Assembly (NCBI GenBank): GCA_026129465.1 | Contig: JAHCIA010000001.1 | Span: forward strand, 877,964-941,963 | From: Flavobacteriales bacterium | Lineage (GTDB): Bacteria; Bacteroidota; Bacteroidia; Flavobacteriales_F; PHOS-HE28 | Direction of reading: 5' to 3' | Length of the DNA: 64,000 nucleotides | Shown here: positions 42,654 through 52,461 of the stretch, one piece after another | Layout of the letters: each line of letters starts with the position of its first letter | Numbering within the stretch: the stretch's first letter is position 1 | The notes under the pieces: model-generated | Told to the model about the DNA's origin: nothing | Seen by the model: only the letters and a program-made list of their open reading frames with translations | The model's database searches: none | Position numbers and translations under genes: made by a program

Positions 42654-44906
42654 ATGCGCGCCGCCACTCCGCTCTTCCTGCTGCTGGCCACCCCTGCCCT
42701 GGCCCAACCCCCGACACAGGTGGACCTCATCCCACTGCCGGTCAGCCTCCAATACGAAGAGGGCGTTTGCACCCTCATCTGCCCCTGGCAACTGGAAGTG
42801 GACGAGGCCGCCTCGAAAGAGCTCTTCGACCTGCTGCACGCGGAGCTGATCCCCCTGCAACCGGCGCAACAAGTGCAATGCATCCTGCCCATCCGGATCG
42901 GATTCCGCCTGATGGACGTCGACACGCTGATGCCTTCGGAAGGGTACCGGCTCACCATCCGGCCCAACGAGATCGAGGTCATGGCCCCTTCGTCGGTAGG
43001 ACTTTTTCGCGGCAGCCGCACGCTGGTCCAATTGCTTGAACAGGGCCGCTCGCCCGGTGCCCTCCCCTGCCTCACCATCATCGACCACCCCCGCTTCCCC
43101 TGGCGCGGCATGCACCTGGATGTGTGCCGCCACTTCTTCCAGGCGGGCTTCGTGAAGAAGTACATCGACCTGCAGGCCCGCTACAAGATGAACACCTTCC
43201 ACTGGCACCTTACCGAGGACCAGGGCTGGCGGATCGAGATCAAGAAGCACCCGAAGCTCACCGAGGTGGGTGCGTGGCGCAGCGGCAGCCAGATAGGGCC
43301 CTACGCCGCGCAGACCTTCGACAACGAACGCTACGGTGGCTTCTACACGCAGGACGAGATCCGCGAGGTGGTGGCGCATGCGGCCCGACGGCATGTCACC
43401 ATCGTGCCGGAGATCGAGATGCCCGGCCACGCCATGGCGGCACTGGCCAGCTACCCACACCTGGGCTGCACCGGCGGGCCCTACGAAGTGCAGCGCGGCT
43501 GGGGCGTGTTCGACGATGTCTTCTGCGCTGGCAACGACAGTGTGTTCACCTTCCTGGAGGACGTGCTCACCGAGGTGATGGACCTCTTCCCCGGGGAGTA
43601 CATCCACATCGGCGGCGACGAGTGCCCCAAGACCCGTTGGAAGAGCTGCCCCAAGTGCCAGGCCCGCATGAAGGCCGAAGGGCTGAAGGACGAGCACGAG
43701 CTGCAGTCGTACTTCATCCGGCGGATCGAGCGGTTCGTGAACAGCAAGGGGCGGAAGATCATCGGCTGGGACGAGATCCTGGAGGGCGGCCTGGCACCCA
43801 ACGCGGCGGTGATGAGCTGGCGCGGCACCGAAGGCGGCATCGCGGCGGCGCGTGCTGGGCACCACGCGGTGATGAGCCCCGGCAGCCACTGCTACTTCGA
43901 CCATTACCAGGGCGACCCAGCCAATGAGCGTGTGGCAATCGGTGGCTACACCACGGTGCAGAAGGTATACGGCTACGAGCCCATCCCTGCGGAATTGAAG
44001 CCTGGGGAACAGCGCTACATCCTCGGCGCGCAGGGCAACGTGTGGACCGAGTACATCCTTTCACCGGAGCACGTGGAGTACATGGCTGTGCCACGTATGC
44101 TGGCGCTGGCCGAAGTATTGTGGACACCCGAGGAGAAACGCGATGAGGCGGACTTCCTCCGGCGGTTGGAGGCGGAGTTCCCGAGGCTGGATGACTTGGA
44201 TGTCCATGCGAGCAGAGCGGTCTACGAGGTGCGGATCAACCCTTCACAGGGTAGTGCACCTGGGAGGATCAGGATCGAGATGGTATCACCGCTCCAACGA
44301 CCGATCACCTATTCCATCATCCACGTTCCCGGCACCAGCACATATACGGGTCCGTTCGAGATCGACCGGGAGCGTGTCATTGGTGCCGGCCTGACGGAGC
44401 ACGAAGGAGGGGAACACCAACACCGCACGATCCGGAGCTTCCATTTCAACATGGCCACCGCAAGGCCGATCACCCTCAGCAGCCCACCGCATGAGCGGTA
44501 CAGTGGCTATGGCGCCTTCACCTTGGTGGACGGCGTACGCGGCGGTCCTGCACGAGGGGGCAACGAATGGCTGGCCTGGAAAAACGATGTGACCATCACC
44601 GTGGACCTTGGCGAAGAGAAGGACATCACACGCATCGGCATTGGTGCGCTGGGCGATACGCACAGCTGGATCCACCTGCCCCGGGAAGTGGTCTTCAGCA
44701 CCAGCTCGGATGGTACCCTTTTCACCACTGTGGGAACCGCACAGCCCAAGTCGGGCGACAGCGGGAAGGTGGAATTGGTTTCTTCGACGAGGACCAAAGC
44801 CCGGTATGTGCGAGCGGAGGTGCGCTCGGCGGGCGCGATCCCCGACGGCCTGCCTGGTGCGGGGCATCCGGCGTGGTTGTTCCTGGATGAGGTGGAAGTG
44901 AGGTAA
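42654..44906 (+). CDS. Beta-N-acetylhexosaminidase, GH20
   Basis: A 750-residue secreted glycosidase that removes terminal N-acetylhexosamine from glycans or chitin fragments. The signal peptide is MRAATPLFLLLATPALAQ, which sets the start at 42654. The GH20b N-domain precedes the catalytic barrel: FPWRGMHLDVCRHFF, MNTFHWHLTEDQGWRIEIKK, PEIEMPGHAMAAL, then IHIGGDECPKTRW with Asp322-Glu323 as the catalytic pair, and ILGAQGNVWTEYI. The C-terminal 140 residues look like an F5/8-type discoidin domain (ITVDLGEEKDITRIGIGALG) used for sugar binding. No T9SS signal is seen. Confidence 0.94.
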   Translation: MRAATPLFLLLATPALAQPPTQVDLIPLPVSLQYEEGVCTLICPWQLEVDEAASKELFDLLHAELIPLQPAQQVQCILPIRIGFRLMDVDTLMPSEGYRLTIRPNEIEVMAPSSVGLFRGSRTLVQLLEQGRSPGALPCLTIIDHPRFPWRGMHLDVCRHFFQAGFVKKYIDLQARYKMNTFHWHLTEDQGWRIEIKKHPKLTEVGAWRSGSQIGPYAAQTFDNERYGGFYTQDEIREVVAHAARRHVTIVPEIEMPGHAMAALASYPHLGCTGGPYEVQRGWGVFDDVFCAGNDSVFTFLEDVLTEVMDLFPGEYIHIGGDECPKTRWKSCPKCQARMKAEGLKDEHELQSYFIRRIERFVNSKGRKIIGWDEILEGGLAPNAAVMSWRGTEGGIAAARAGHHAVMSPGSHCYFDHYQGDPANERVAIGGYTTVQKVYGYEPIPAELKPGEQRYILGAQGNVWTEYILSPEHVEYMAVPRMLALAEVLWTPEEKRDEADFLRRLEAEFPRLDDLDVHASRAVYEVRINPSQGSAPGRIRIEMVSPLQRPITYSIIHVPGTSTYTGPFEIDRERVIGAGLTEHEGGEHQHRTIRSFHFNMATARPITLSSPPHERYSGYGAFTLVDGVRGGPARGGNEWLAWKNDVTITVDLGEEKDITRIGIGALGDTHSWIHLPREVVFSTSSDGTLFTTVGTAQPKSGDSGKVELVSSTRTKARYVRAEVRSAGAIPDGLPGAGHPAWLFLDEVEVR

Positions 44907-44925
44907 GGCCAGACCTACGCGAACG

Positions 44926-46671
44926 ATGCCGCTGCGACCCACCCTCCTGCTCTTGTACGTGGTCCCACTGGGCCTGTGTGGCCAATTGGGGAACACCATG
45001 AAGACCTTCACCCGCGCCGACACCCTGCGCGGCAGCATCGGCCCCGAACGCGCGTGGTGGAATGCGCTTCACTACGATGTGCGCGTGAAGCCCGACTTCG
45101 CTTCGCGCGGCATCCAGGGCCATACCACCATCACCTTCGAGGCGATCGATGAAGGAAAGCGCATGCAGATCGATCTGCAACAGCCTTTGGTGGTGGACAG
45201 CATCGTGGCGGAGATCAGCACCTTCTGGGACAGTGGCGGTGGTTACAGCACGCCGAAGCTGGACTTTGACCGCGAAGGCGATGTTCTTTGGGTGGACTTC
45301 CCGAAGGAACTACCGGCCGATGTGCGCATGCCGGTGCACGTGTACTACCACGGTGTACCCCGTGCCGCGAAGAACCCGCCTTGGGATGGCGGCTGGGTCT
45401 GGGCGAAGGACCCGAAAGGCCACCCCTGGATGACCGTGGCCTGCCAGGGACTCGGTGCCAGCGTGTGGTATCCCTGCAAGGACCACCAGAGCGACGAACC
45501 CGACAACGGCGCCACCCTGCGCATCACCGTGCCCGACAGCCTGCAAGCCATCGGCAATGGCCGCCTGAAGGGCATCATCAAGCATGGCGATGGCACCAGC
45601 ACCTGGCATTGGTCCGTCTCCTCCCCCATCAACACCTACAACCTGGTGCCCTACATCGGCAAATACAGCCACTTCGGCGAGGTGTACGATGGGCTGGACG
45701 GCCCGCTGGACCTGGACTACTGGGTGATCGCCGGCAACGAGGAGAAAGCGCGGAGGCAGTTCGCGCAGGTACCGGGCATGCTCGCCTGCTTCGAGGAGTG
45801 GTTCGGCCCCTTCCCCTTCTACAGCGATGGTTTCAAGCTGGTGGAATCGCCGCATCTGGGCATGGAACACCAGAGCGCCATCGCCTATGGCAACCGCTAT
45901 GTGAACGGCTACATGGGCCAGGATCTCAGCGGCACCGGCCATGGGCTGCACTGGGACTACATCATCGTGCATGAGAGCGGCCACGAATGGTACGGCAACA
46001 ACATCACCACGGCCGACATCGCCGACATGTGGGTGCATGAGGGCTTCACCATGTACAGTGAAGTGCTCCATGTGGAATGCACCAAGGGCCTGGAAGCCGC
46101 CCGGGAATACGCGCGCGGTGTGCGGCGAAACATCAGCAATGACGGCCCGGTGATCGGCCCCTATGGCGTGAACAAGGAGGGCAGTGGCGACATGTACCCC
46201 AAGGGTGCCAACGTGGTGCACATGGTGCGCCGCATCATGGATGACGACACGGCATTCAAGACCATGCTGCGCGATATGAACCGCGACCACCGCCACGGCA
46301 TCGTCACCAGCGCCATGATCGAGGCATACATGGACCAGCGAGAGACCTTCGACCTGCGCCCGCTCTTCGCCCAATACCTGCGCGATGTGCGGATCCCCAT
46401 GCTGCAATGGGGCCGCTACAAGGGCCGCGCCTACCTGCGCTGGACCAACACCATCGAAGGATTCAGCATGCCACTGCGGTTCCGGGCCGGGCGCGCCGAA
46501 GAGTTCCTGGAGATAACCACCCTCTGGTCCGCGCCCGAGGGTGGCATACGCCGGCGGGACCGCGTGGAGCCCGATCCCGACTGGTACATCGGTGTGGAGC
46601 GCATACCGACCAGGACGCTGAAGAAGGAGGTCTCCCTGGCGCCGAAGCGCTACATCAAGGTCAAGCCGTAG
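44926..46671 (+). CDS. M1 family metalloaminopeptidase
   Basis: A 581-residue zinc peptidase with a likely signal peptide (LLLLYVVPLGLCGQ). An N-terminal beta domain is followed by the catalytic domain: GMEHQSAIAYGNRYVNG provides the substrate-binding motif, and HESGHEW with His349, Glu350, His353 and the downstream Glu372 (VHEGF) form the HExxH-18-E zinc site. A helical C-domain common in larger members is reduced. It is expected to trim peptides in the periplasm or outside. It starts 19 bp after the GH20 gene, so the two may be co-transcribed. Confidence 0.93.
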   Translation: MPLRPTLLLLYVVPLGLCGQLGNTMKTFTRADTLRGSIGPERAWWNALHYDVRVKPDFASRGIQGHTTITFEAIDEGKRMQIDLQQPLVVDSIVAEISTFWDSGGGYSTPKLDFDREGDVLWVDFPKELPADVRMPVHVYYHGVPRAAKNPPWDGGWVWAKDPKGHPWMTVACQGLGASVWYPCKDHQSDEPDNGATLRITVPDSLQAIGNGRLKGIIKHGDGTSTWHWSVSSPINTYNLVPYIGKYSHFGEVYDGLDGPLDLDYWVIAGNEEKARRQFAQVPGMLACFEEWFGPFPFYSDGFKLVESPHLGMEHQSAIAYGNRYVNGYMGQDLSGTGHGLHWDYIIVHESGHEWYGNNITTADIADMWVHEGFTMYSEVLHVECTKGLEAAREYARGVRRNISNDGPVIGPYGVNKEGSGDMYPKGANVVHMVRRIMDDDTAFKTMLRDMNRDHRHGIVTSAMIEAYMDQRETFDLRPLFAQYLRDVRIPMLQWGRYKGRAYLRWTNTIEGFSMPLRFRAGRAEEFLEITTLWSAPEGGIRRRDRVEPDPDWYIGVERIPTRTLKKEVSLAPKRYIKVKP

Positions 46672-47119
46672 CGATCATCGCCTGGCGCAACCGGCTCGCC
46701 GCCATGCCCTGTACCTTCCGCTCCACGGCGGGTGTCCAGCCGAGCAATAGCCCGGACAGCCCCAGGGCCTGCCGGCTCCAGCGCCAGAAGTTGAAGCGAT
46801 CGCGCTGCGTATGGATGAGGCCTTCCTTGAAGGTGAAGTCCGACGTGATGATGTTGTGGACCTTTCGCTTCTTCCTGCCGAAAGTGTAGAAGGCTTCCCA
46901 GCGCGCACGACCGCCCTTTTCATTCTCATGTTCCACGGTGAAGCTGATACAGAGATCGGTATCACCGCTCAGCAACATGCGCCACATGGCCCGCACCTCC
47001 CCGGCATCCAGATCGGGAAAGACCGGATCACTGAACCGTGCTTCGCCGTGGTAGCAGGCGCCCATCACCGCGTGGTCGCGCTGCGCGAAGGCGGTATAGA
47101 AGGTGTGGAGCAGGGACAT
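46661..47119 (-). CDS. SnoaL/NTF2-like family protein
   Basis: A 152-residue small alpha+beta protein of the nuclear transport factor 2 fold. The pattern MSLLHTFYTAFAQRDHAVMG, CYHGEARFSDPVFPDL, RARWEAFYTFGRKKRKVHNI and DFTFKEGLIHTQRDRFNFWR is typical. The ligand or reaction is unknown. It overlaps the end of the convergent M1 gene by 11 bases. Confidence 0.8.
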   Translation of the reverse strand: MSLLHTFYTAFAQRDHAVMGACYHGEARFSDPVFPDLDAGEVRAMWRMLLSGDTDLCISFTVEHENEKGGRARWEAFYTFGRKKRKVHNIITSDFTFKEGLIHTQRDRFNFWRWSRQALGLSGLLLGWTPAVERKVQGMAASRLRQAMIATA

Positions 47120-47229
47120 GATGCGAAGATGACTCCAACACGGGCCATATCCCATAAGGGAAGCCGCGGCACGCTCGGAACCTCCATTCGCCGCCAGGAC
47201 CTGGCCCTTGTATAGAACGAAAGTTAGGT

Positions 47230-47260
47230 TGATATGGGCCTTTCGCGTGGATTCCTTTGA
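47230..47260 (+). promoter_or_regulatory. Predicted promoter (TTG / 20 bp / TTCCTTTG)
   Basis: TTG at 47230-47232 and TTCCTTTG at 47253-47260 (one mismatch to TAnnTTTG) are 20 bp apart, 32 bases before the T9SS cargo gene at 47293. Confidence 0.45.
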
Positions 47261-47292
47261 TAGGCACTTTCATTCACCAAAACCCATATATC

Positions 47293-49113
47293 ATGGCGAA
47301 CCGCTTCCACCCCAGCCTGCCGGTGCTGCTCATGCATATCTCCGCGGTCGTGGTCCATGGCCAGGTCCAGCATGATCTGATCGACATCAAGGAGTCCATC
47401 GTGGGTACCGGCACGAATTACTACGACCTGTATACGGACAACGCAGGGAACTCCTACGCGGTGGGCCTGATCAACGGCACGGTCGTCTTCGGGCCGGACA
47501 CCCTCATCTATTCCGGCGACAACAACCGGCGGCTGTTCGTGGTGAAGCACGATGCCGATCTGGAACTGATCTGGTACAGGACCATCGGTCCGGTGACCAT
47601 CTTCAGCGGCGACGGGTACTACGACTTCGCCCGCCATGAGGAGAATGATGAGGTCTTCGTGTCCCTGCAGATCAACAACGACAACCTGGTGATGAGCGGG
47701 AGCGATATCGCGGACACCACCGTGACCATGGCCACCAACGCCAAGGTGCTGCGCTTCGGCAACGACGGCACGCTCCTTCATGTGTATCCCATGGTCGCCT
47801 CGGCCAAGGTGGATGTCCGCGGGGAGCACCTGTACACCATGGACGGCAACACGAACCAGGTCATCCGAAGGATCCGGCTGGATGACGGTACCCAGGACTG
47901 GCAGACCACGCTTGGCAGCTCCTTCAAGGAGCATATCCGGGTGGCCGCTTCCGGGGAATACCTCTACGCGATCGCCAATCCGAACGGGAACACGAACATC
48001 ATCTCCTGCCAGGGACAGGTGGCGGGGCCGTTGCCGAACGGCATGGGCGTGGTGAAGCTGGATACCGCCGGTGTGTGCCAGTGGGTGAACATTTACGGCC
48101 CGTTCAACTTGGGCAGCGCCGGCACGTTCGATTGTGCCAGCGTCAGCATGGCCGATGACCGGCTCTTCGTCCTCGCCCGCAATCCCAATACGATCACTTT
48201 CGGCCCCGACGTCTTGCAGGGCGGCGGCAATGCGCAAGGCCATCTGGTGGCCATCGGCAACGACGGATCGGCGTTATGGGGCCGGTCCGTGAACGCCACC
48301 ACCACCGGCGGCTACATGCTGAAGCCCTATGATGCGGGCAGCTTCCTGCTCTCGATCCACATCAACAGCGCCCAGGTGACCATCGCCGACACCACGATCA
48401 CCATTCCCTTGGCCCAATCGGCCAATGCGGGGGTCGCCCGCTTCGGCATCAATGGGCAGCGGCTCTTCGCCGATTGCTCCTTCCGCGCATTGGACCCCGC
48501 GGCCTGCTGCCGCATGCCCAATGGCCGATACCTCATCGCCGGGCGCAAGACGAACACCACGACATTCGGCAACAGTTGCACCACTTGGACCGGTCTGCCC
48601 AATGGCCCCACGTTGGTCAAGGCCACGGAGGTGAGCGCGCTGGAGGATCCACCACCGGTGATCACGCAGAATGGCGCCGACCTCGTGGCCGAGACCTTCG
48701 GTGATGGCCCCTACACCTATGTGTGGCGTCGCAACGGGGTCGTCGTCGCCGGGGCCACCGAGGCCGTGTTCACCCCCACACAGAACGGCGGCTACACCGT
48801 CACGGTCACCAATCCCTGGGGCTGTAGCGCGCAGAGCGGGATCTTCGACCTGTTGAACGTAGGGACCATGGAGCTCGACCATGAGCATACGCTGTCGCTC
48901 TTCCCTGTACCGACGACCGGTATCCTGTTCTTCGCGACACCGATGCGCGCTGGACTTGTAGCCACCGTGCTGGATGGCCATGGCCGCGTGGTGATGCGCC
49001 CATCCGTACATGCCGGTTCGATCGATATCAGCCCGCTGGCCGATGGGCTCTACTTCGTGGGAGCAACGATCGATGGGCGGACATACATCCAACGTGTCAT
49101 GTTCCAACGGTGA
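47293..49113 (+). CDS. Secreted beta-propeller-like protein with T9SS sorting domain
   Basis: A 606-residue exported protein. The signal peptide is MANRFHPSLPVLLMHISAVV..HGQ, and the start at 47293 follows from it. The main part consists of repeated beta units of the SBBP/propeller kind (DNAGNSYAVGLINGTVVFGP, TNAKVLRFGNDGTLLHVYPM, GHLVAIGNDGSALWG). An Ig-like module follows (YTYVWRRNGVVVAGATEAVF). The C-terminal 80 residues are a type A sorting signal (SLFPVPTTGILFF, ISPLADGLYFVGATIDG, RVMFQR). The function is unknown. Confidence 0.85.
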   Translation: MANRFHPSLPVLLMHISAVVVHGQVQHDLIDIKESIVGTGTNYYDLYTDNAGNSYAVGLINGTVVFGPDTLIYSGDNNRRLFVVKHDADLELIWYRTIGPVTIFSGDGYYDFARHEENDEVFVSLQINNDNLVMSGSDIADTTVTMATNAKVLRFGNDGTLLHVYPMVASAKVDVRGEHLYTMDGNTNQVIRRIRLDDGTQDWQTTLGSSFKEHIRVAASGEYLYAIANPNGNTNIISCQGQVAGPLPNGMGVVKLDTAGVCQWVNIYGPFNLGSAGTFDCASVSMADDRLFVLARNPNTITFGPDVLQGGGNAQGHLVAIGNDGSALWGRSVNATTTGGYMLKPYDAGSFLLSIHINSAQVTIADTTITIPLAQSANAGVARFGINGQRLFADCSFRALDPAACCRMPNGRYLIAGRKTNTTTFGNSCTTWTGLPNGPTLVKATEVSALEDPPPVITQNGADLVAETFGDGPYTYVWRRNGVVVAGATEAVFTPTQNGGYTVTVTNPWGCSAQSGIFDLLNVGTMELDHEHTLSLFPVPTTGILFFATPMRAGLVATVLDGHGRVVMRPSVHAGSIDISPLADGLYFVGATIDGRTYIQRVMFQR

Positions 49114-49137
49114 CAGGGACGCTGAACAACATCCCGC

Positions 49138-51510
49138 TCAGAACCGAAGCGTGTACTGCAGCACCGGCAGCATCGCCAGTTGGTTGATGGTCTCGATGCG
49201 CTGTGTGCGGTTGTTGTAGTACTCGTACACGGGGGTCTGGGCGTTGAGGACGTTCTGCACATCGGCCTTGACCTCATGGCTCACACGGGCGCGGCCCACG
49301 CGGTAGGCCACCACCATGTCCACCTTGTGGATGGGGTCGCCCTTCACGCTCCAGGGATCGCCGCTTTCCTTGTGCGTGCCTGCCGCGATGCTGGCCTCCA
49401 GATCGATGGGCGTGCGCCACTGGCCGCCCATCACACTGTAGCGGATACCTGTGAGCAGCACCTTGTCCCTGGCTTCGCCGCCAAGTTTCCATTCCCTGCC
49501 GGCCAGCGCATTCGCCACGGCGCCCAGGTTGTAGCGTGAGTTGCGCCACACCCCGTCCATCGCCCTGTACTTCGACTCGAAGAGGGACACCGTGGCCAGC
49601 GCATGCCAACCGCGGGTGAAGAACTTCTCCAGGCCCAGCTCCAGGCCGGCATTGTAGGCGTCGCCTTCGTTCACCAGTGGCTTGGTGGTGAACCAGCCAT
49701 CGTAGTTGCCGAGCCAGAAGGCACTGGCAGGGTCGCTGGCCTGGCCGGCAGCCCGGTTCTCCACGGGTTGCCCGTAGAGCCGCTGGTAGTAGGCTTCGGC
49801 CTTGAACTGGATGTCCTCGGTGAGCATCTGCTCGTAGCCGAGTACGGCGTGCGCGGCGCGGCTGAGCCCCAGGTCACGATTCGGCTGGAACACCCGGCCG
49901 TCGGCATCCACATCCTGCGCCTGATAGGTCATCACGTTCTCGGTGCGGCTGTGGAGCCCGGCGCCGAGCGTGATGGCCCGTGAAGCGTCCACCTGATAGC
50001 GCAAGGCCGCGCGCGGTTCCACGCTGGTGGAATTGTTCATGGCATAGTGCAGCACATGCACCCCGCTGGTGATCGAGAGATGCTCGTTCAGCCGCCACTT
50101 CCAACTGCTGAAGGCCTGCAGTGTGGTGGCACCGCCGTCGCGGTCCAGCTGCCGGTCCAAGCGCTGGTCCTCGGCGTTCCAACTGTCCACCAGCATGCGG
50201 AACTGGTCATGGGAGACGATCACGCCGGAACGCAGCTTGTGCGCCGCGCTGACGCGGGTGTTGAGCGTGCTGGTGAACCGCCAGGTCCAACGGCGCAGAT
50301 CGTCCACATGGCGCTGTAGCAGGTCCGTTTCGCCCGGCGCATCGGTGGCGTAGTGGTCCGTTTCGCTGCCGTTTCCGCTGAGCGATAGTGTGGTGTAGAG
50401 GAAGTTGTTGTCGCTGATGAGCTTGGTGTGCGTGAGGCCCACGATGCCCATGCGCGATCCGAAGTCGGTGCGTGCGAAGGTGGTGTCGCCCGTCACACCC
50501 TTGTCCTCCTGCGCGATGCTGCTGCGCCCACCCAGGCCGAAGAGCGAGAAGGTCCCCACCTTCCCCGCAGGCAGTTTCACTTTGAAAGCGGCGTCCTGGT
50601 ACTTCGGCACACCTTGGAAATCGACGATGCCAGCGCCATCCAGCAGGGCCAGGGAGCTGTAGCGGTAGTTGGCGAGATAGCTTCCACCCTGAACGCCGGT
50701 GATCGGTCCTTCGGCGGTGAGGTCCGTGCCGAGCACGCCCACCTTGAGCGTGTATTCGCGCTTGCGGTCGTTGCCGTCACGCAGTTTCATGTCGAAGACG
50801 GCGCTGGTGACGTTGCCGTACTCCGCCGCGAAGGCCCCGGTGTAGAAGTCGCTGTTGTCGATCACATCGCTGTTGAGCACATTGATGGGACCGCCGGTGG
50901 CGCCATCATCCGAGAAGTGGTTGGGGTTGGGGATCTCCATCCCTTCCAGCCGCCACAGCACGCCTTTGGGCGAATTGCCCCGCACGATGATGGTGTTGTC
51001 GCCCGCCGGATCGTTGGCCACACCGGGAAAGGTGCTCACCATGCGGGAGGGGTCGTTGATGCCACCGGCGATGCGCGAGGTCTCCTCCACACTGATCTTG
51101 CGGGCGCTCATCACGGCCATGTCGTTGCGCACCTCGCCATGCCCCTTCCTCCCGCTGATCACCACCTCCTGCAACTGGGTCAGCGACTCCTGCATCTTCA
51201 CGTCGAGCACCAATTCCTTGGCGCTGTTCACAAGCAGGTTGGCCAGGACCTGCTCGTCATAGCCGAGCATGCGCACCTGCAGGGCGATGCGGCCCACAGG
51301 GACATGTTGAAGCGCGAAGCGGCCATCCAGATCGGTGGTGGTGCCGACCAGCGGATCGCTGTCCAGCAATACCACCGTGGCGCCGATCAAGGGTTGGCGG
51401 GTGTCACCGTCCACGATGGTGCCGCGGACGGTTTGTGTGTGGCCCTGGGCCATCAACAGGCCTGCGGTCAGCATCATGAGGATCGCCAGAGAGGAACGGT
51501 GCAGTGACAT
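49138..51510 (-). CDS. TonB-dependent receptor with carboxypeptidase-like N-domain
   Basis: A 790-residue outer-membrane protein. The signal peptide is MSLHRSSLAILMMLTAGLLM with AQG after it. The N-terminal 80 mature residues are a carboxypeptidase D regulatory-like module (VRGTIVDGDTRQPLIGATVV, GRFALQHVPVGRIALQVRML), then a plug (GVANDPAGDNTIIVRGNSPK, GVLWRLEGMEIPNPNHFSDD) and a 22-strand type barrel ending in LPVLQYTLRF. No SusD partner is adjacent, so it is not a classical Sus pair. The substrate is unknown. Confidence 0.9.
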   Translation of the reverse strand: MSLHRSSLAILMMLTAGLLMAQGHTQTVRGTIVDGDTRQPLIGATVVLLDSDPLVGTTTDLDGRFALQHVPVGRIALQVRMLGYDEQVLANLLVNSAKELVLDVKMQESLTQLQEVVISGRKGHGEVRNDMAVMSARKISVEETSRIAGGINDPSRMVSTFPGVANDPAGDNTIIVRGNSPKGVLWRLEGMEIPNPNHFSDDGATGGPINVLNSDVIDNSDFYTGAFAAEYGNVTSAVFDMKLRDGNDRKREYTLKVGVLGTDLTAEGPITGVQGGSYLANYRYSSLALLDGAGIVDFQGVPKYQDAAFKVKLPAGKVGTFSLFGLGGRSSIAQEDKGVTGDTTFARTDFGSRMGIVGLTHTKLISDNNFLYTTLSLSGNGSETDHYATDAPGETDLLQRHVDDLRRWTWRFTSTLNTRVSAAHKLRSGVIVSHDQFRMLVDSWNAEDQRLDRQLDRDGGATTLQAFSSWKWRLNEHLSITSGVHVLHYAMNNSTSVEPRAALRYQVDASRAITLGAGLHSRTENVMTYQAQDVDADGRVFQPNRDLGLSRAAHAVLGYEQMLTEDIQFKAEAYYQRLYGQPVENRAAGQASDPASAFWLGNYDGWFTTKPLVNEGDAYNAGLELGLEKFFTRGWHALATVSLFESKYRAMDGVWRNSRYNLGAVANALAGREWKLGGEARDKVLLTGIRYSVMGGQWRTPIDLEASIAAGTHKESGDPWSVKGDPIHKVDMVVAYRVGRARVSHEVKADVQNVLNAQTPVYEYYNNRTQRIETINQLAMLPVLQYTLRF

Positions 51511-51633
51511 GGTGAAGGAGTGTGATGGATGGGCATGGGACATAGGCATGCCGCGAAGTGTTACAGACGGATCGGTGGCGTTGTGTTGAGCGGTCATCGG
51601 CCGGGATGTTCGGAGGTTGATCCGTGACCGCGG

Positions 51634-52296
51634 TCAGAAGCGGCCCACCTTCACGCTGAGACCCATGTTGAAGCCGTGCAGCGCGTCCTTCGCCGTGGCG
51701 GGCAGGTCCAGGTCGCTGGTGTAGCGGTAGCTGGCACCCACGCCAAGCCGGAGCAGCGGGATCACATTGAACTCCAGTTCGATGCCGGGCTCCAACAGAA
51801 AGAAGGCCTGCACGTCCTCGCGGTAGTCGAGCTGCTCGATGCCTTCGGGGAAGCGGCTGTTCCAGGCATAGCCCACGCCACCGGCACCCACGATCAGGGG
51901 CAGTGTGATGTGCACCGGTGAGCGGTAGGCGATGACCGGCTCGATCAGCAGGCCAGCGTAGCCCATGTGCAGGTTGCTCTTGCGGCGGAGTTCCTCACCC
52001 GAAGCGATCAGGTGCGCATCGTACGCGACGTTCGAGACCGGTGTCACCAGGCCGTGGCCGGCGATGCCTATTGTGACGCGATGGTCGATGAGCCAGCCGC
52101 CTCGGGCGCCCACCAGCAGGGCGTCCTGGCCATTGATGCGCGTGTGGTGCGCGGTGGGCGCCCCCCAGCCGCCGTGGTGGAGCTGCTTGTCGCCGCCCAG
52201 CAGCGTGCGCATGGGCTGGTCGTCGGTAGGCTGTGCGCTGGCGGGCAGCGCCAGGATCGCCGCGGCGATCAGTGTATGAAGATGCTGTAAGGTCAT
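51634..52296 (-). CDS. Outer-membrane beta-barrel protein
   Basis: A 220-residue exported protein. The signal peptide is MTMTLQHLHTLIAAAILALP, cut before QPTDD. The mature part has alternating beta strands with aromatic residues (LVGARGGWLIDHRVTIGIAG, LHMGYAGLLIEPVIAYRSP, LLRLGVGASYRYTSDLDLPA) and ends MGLSVKVGRF with a terminal Phe, as in barrel proteins. The role is unknown. It precedes the TonB-dependent receptor gene by 123 bp on the same strand and could share its transcript. Confidence 0.75.
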   Translation of the reverse strand: MTLQHLHTLIAAAILALPASAQPTDDQPMRTLLGGDKQLHHGGWGAPTAHHTRINGQDALLVGARGGWLIDHRVTIGIAGHGLVTPVSNVAYDAHLIASGEELRRKSNLHMGYAGLLIEPVIAYRSPVHITLPLIVGAGGVGYAWNSRFPEGIEQLDYREDVQAFFLLEPGIELEFNVIPLLRLGVGASYRYTSDLDLPATAKDALHGFNMGLSVKVGRF

Positions 52297-52386
52297 GGTC
52301 GTCACGTTTCGTTTCCCCTGTGACAACCAGCAGTTCCGATACCCCTACGACATGGTGATGGAACGTTTCGTCATGTGAGAGGTAAT

Positions 52387-52437
52387 GCGAGCGTGCGAAG
52401 GGCAAGCTTGCGAGGCGATCGACGCTCGCACGCTCGC
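52387..52437. terminator. Inverted repeat after the STN/LA_2272-type gene
   Basis: Perfect 12-bp arms GCGAGCGTGCGA / TCGCACGCTCGC with a 27-base loop, 25 bases past the stop of the minus-strand gene. No U run is present. It may be a terminator or a small palindromic repeat. Confidence 0.45.
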
Positions 52438-52461
52438 GACCTAGCTACCCTGTCCCATGCT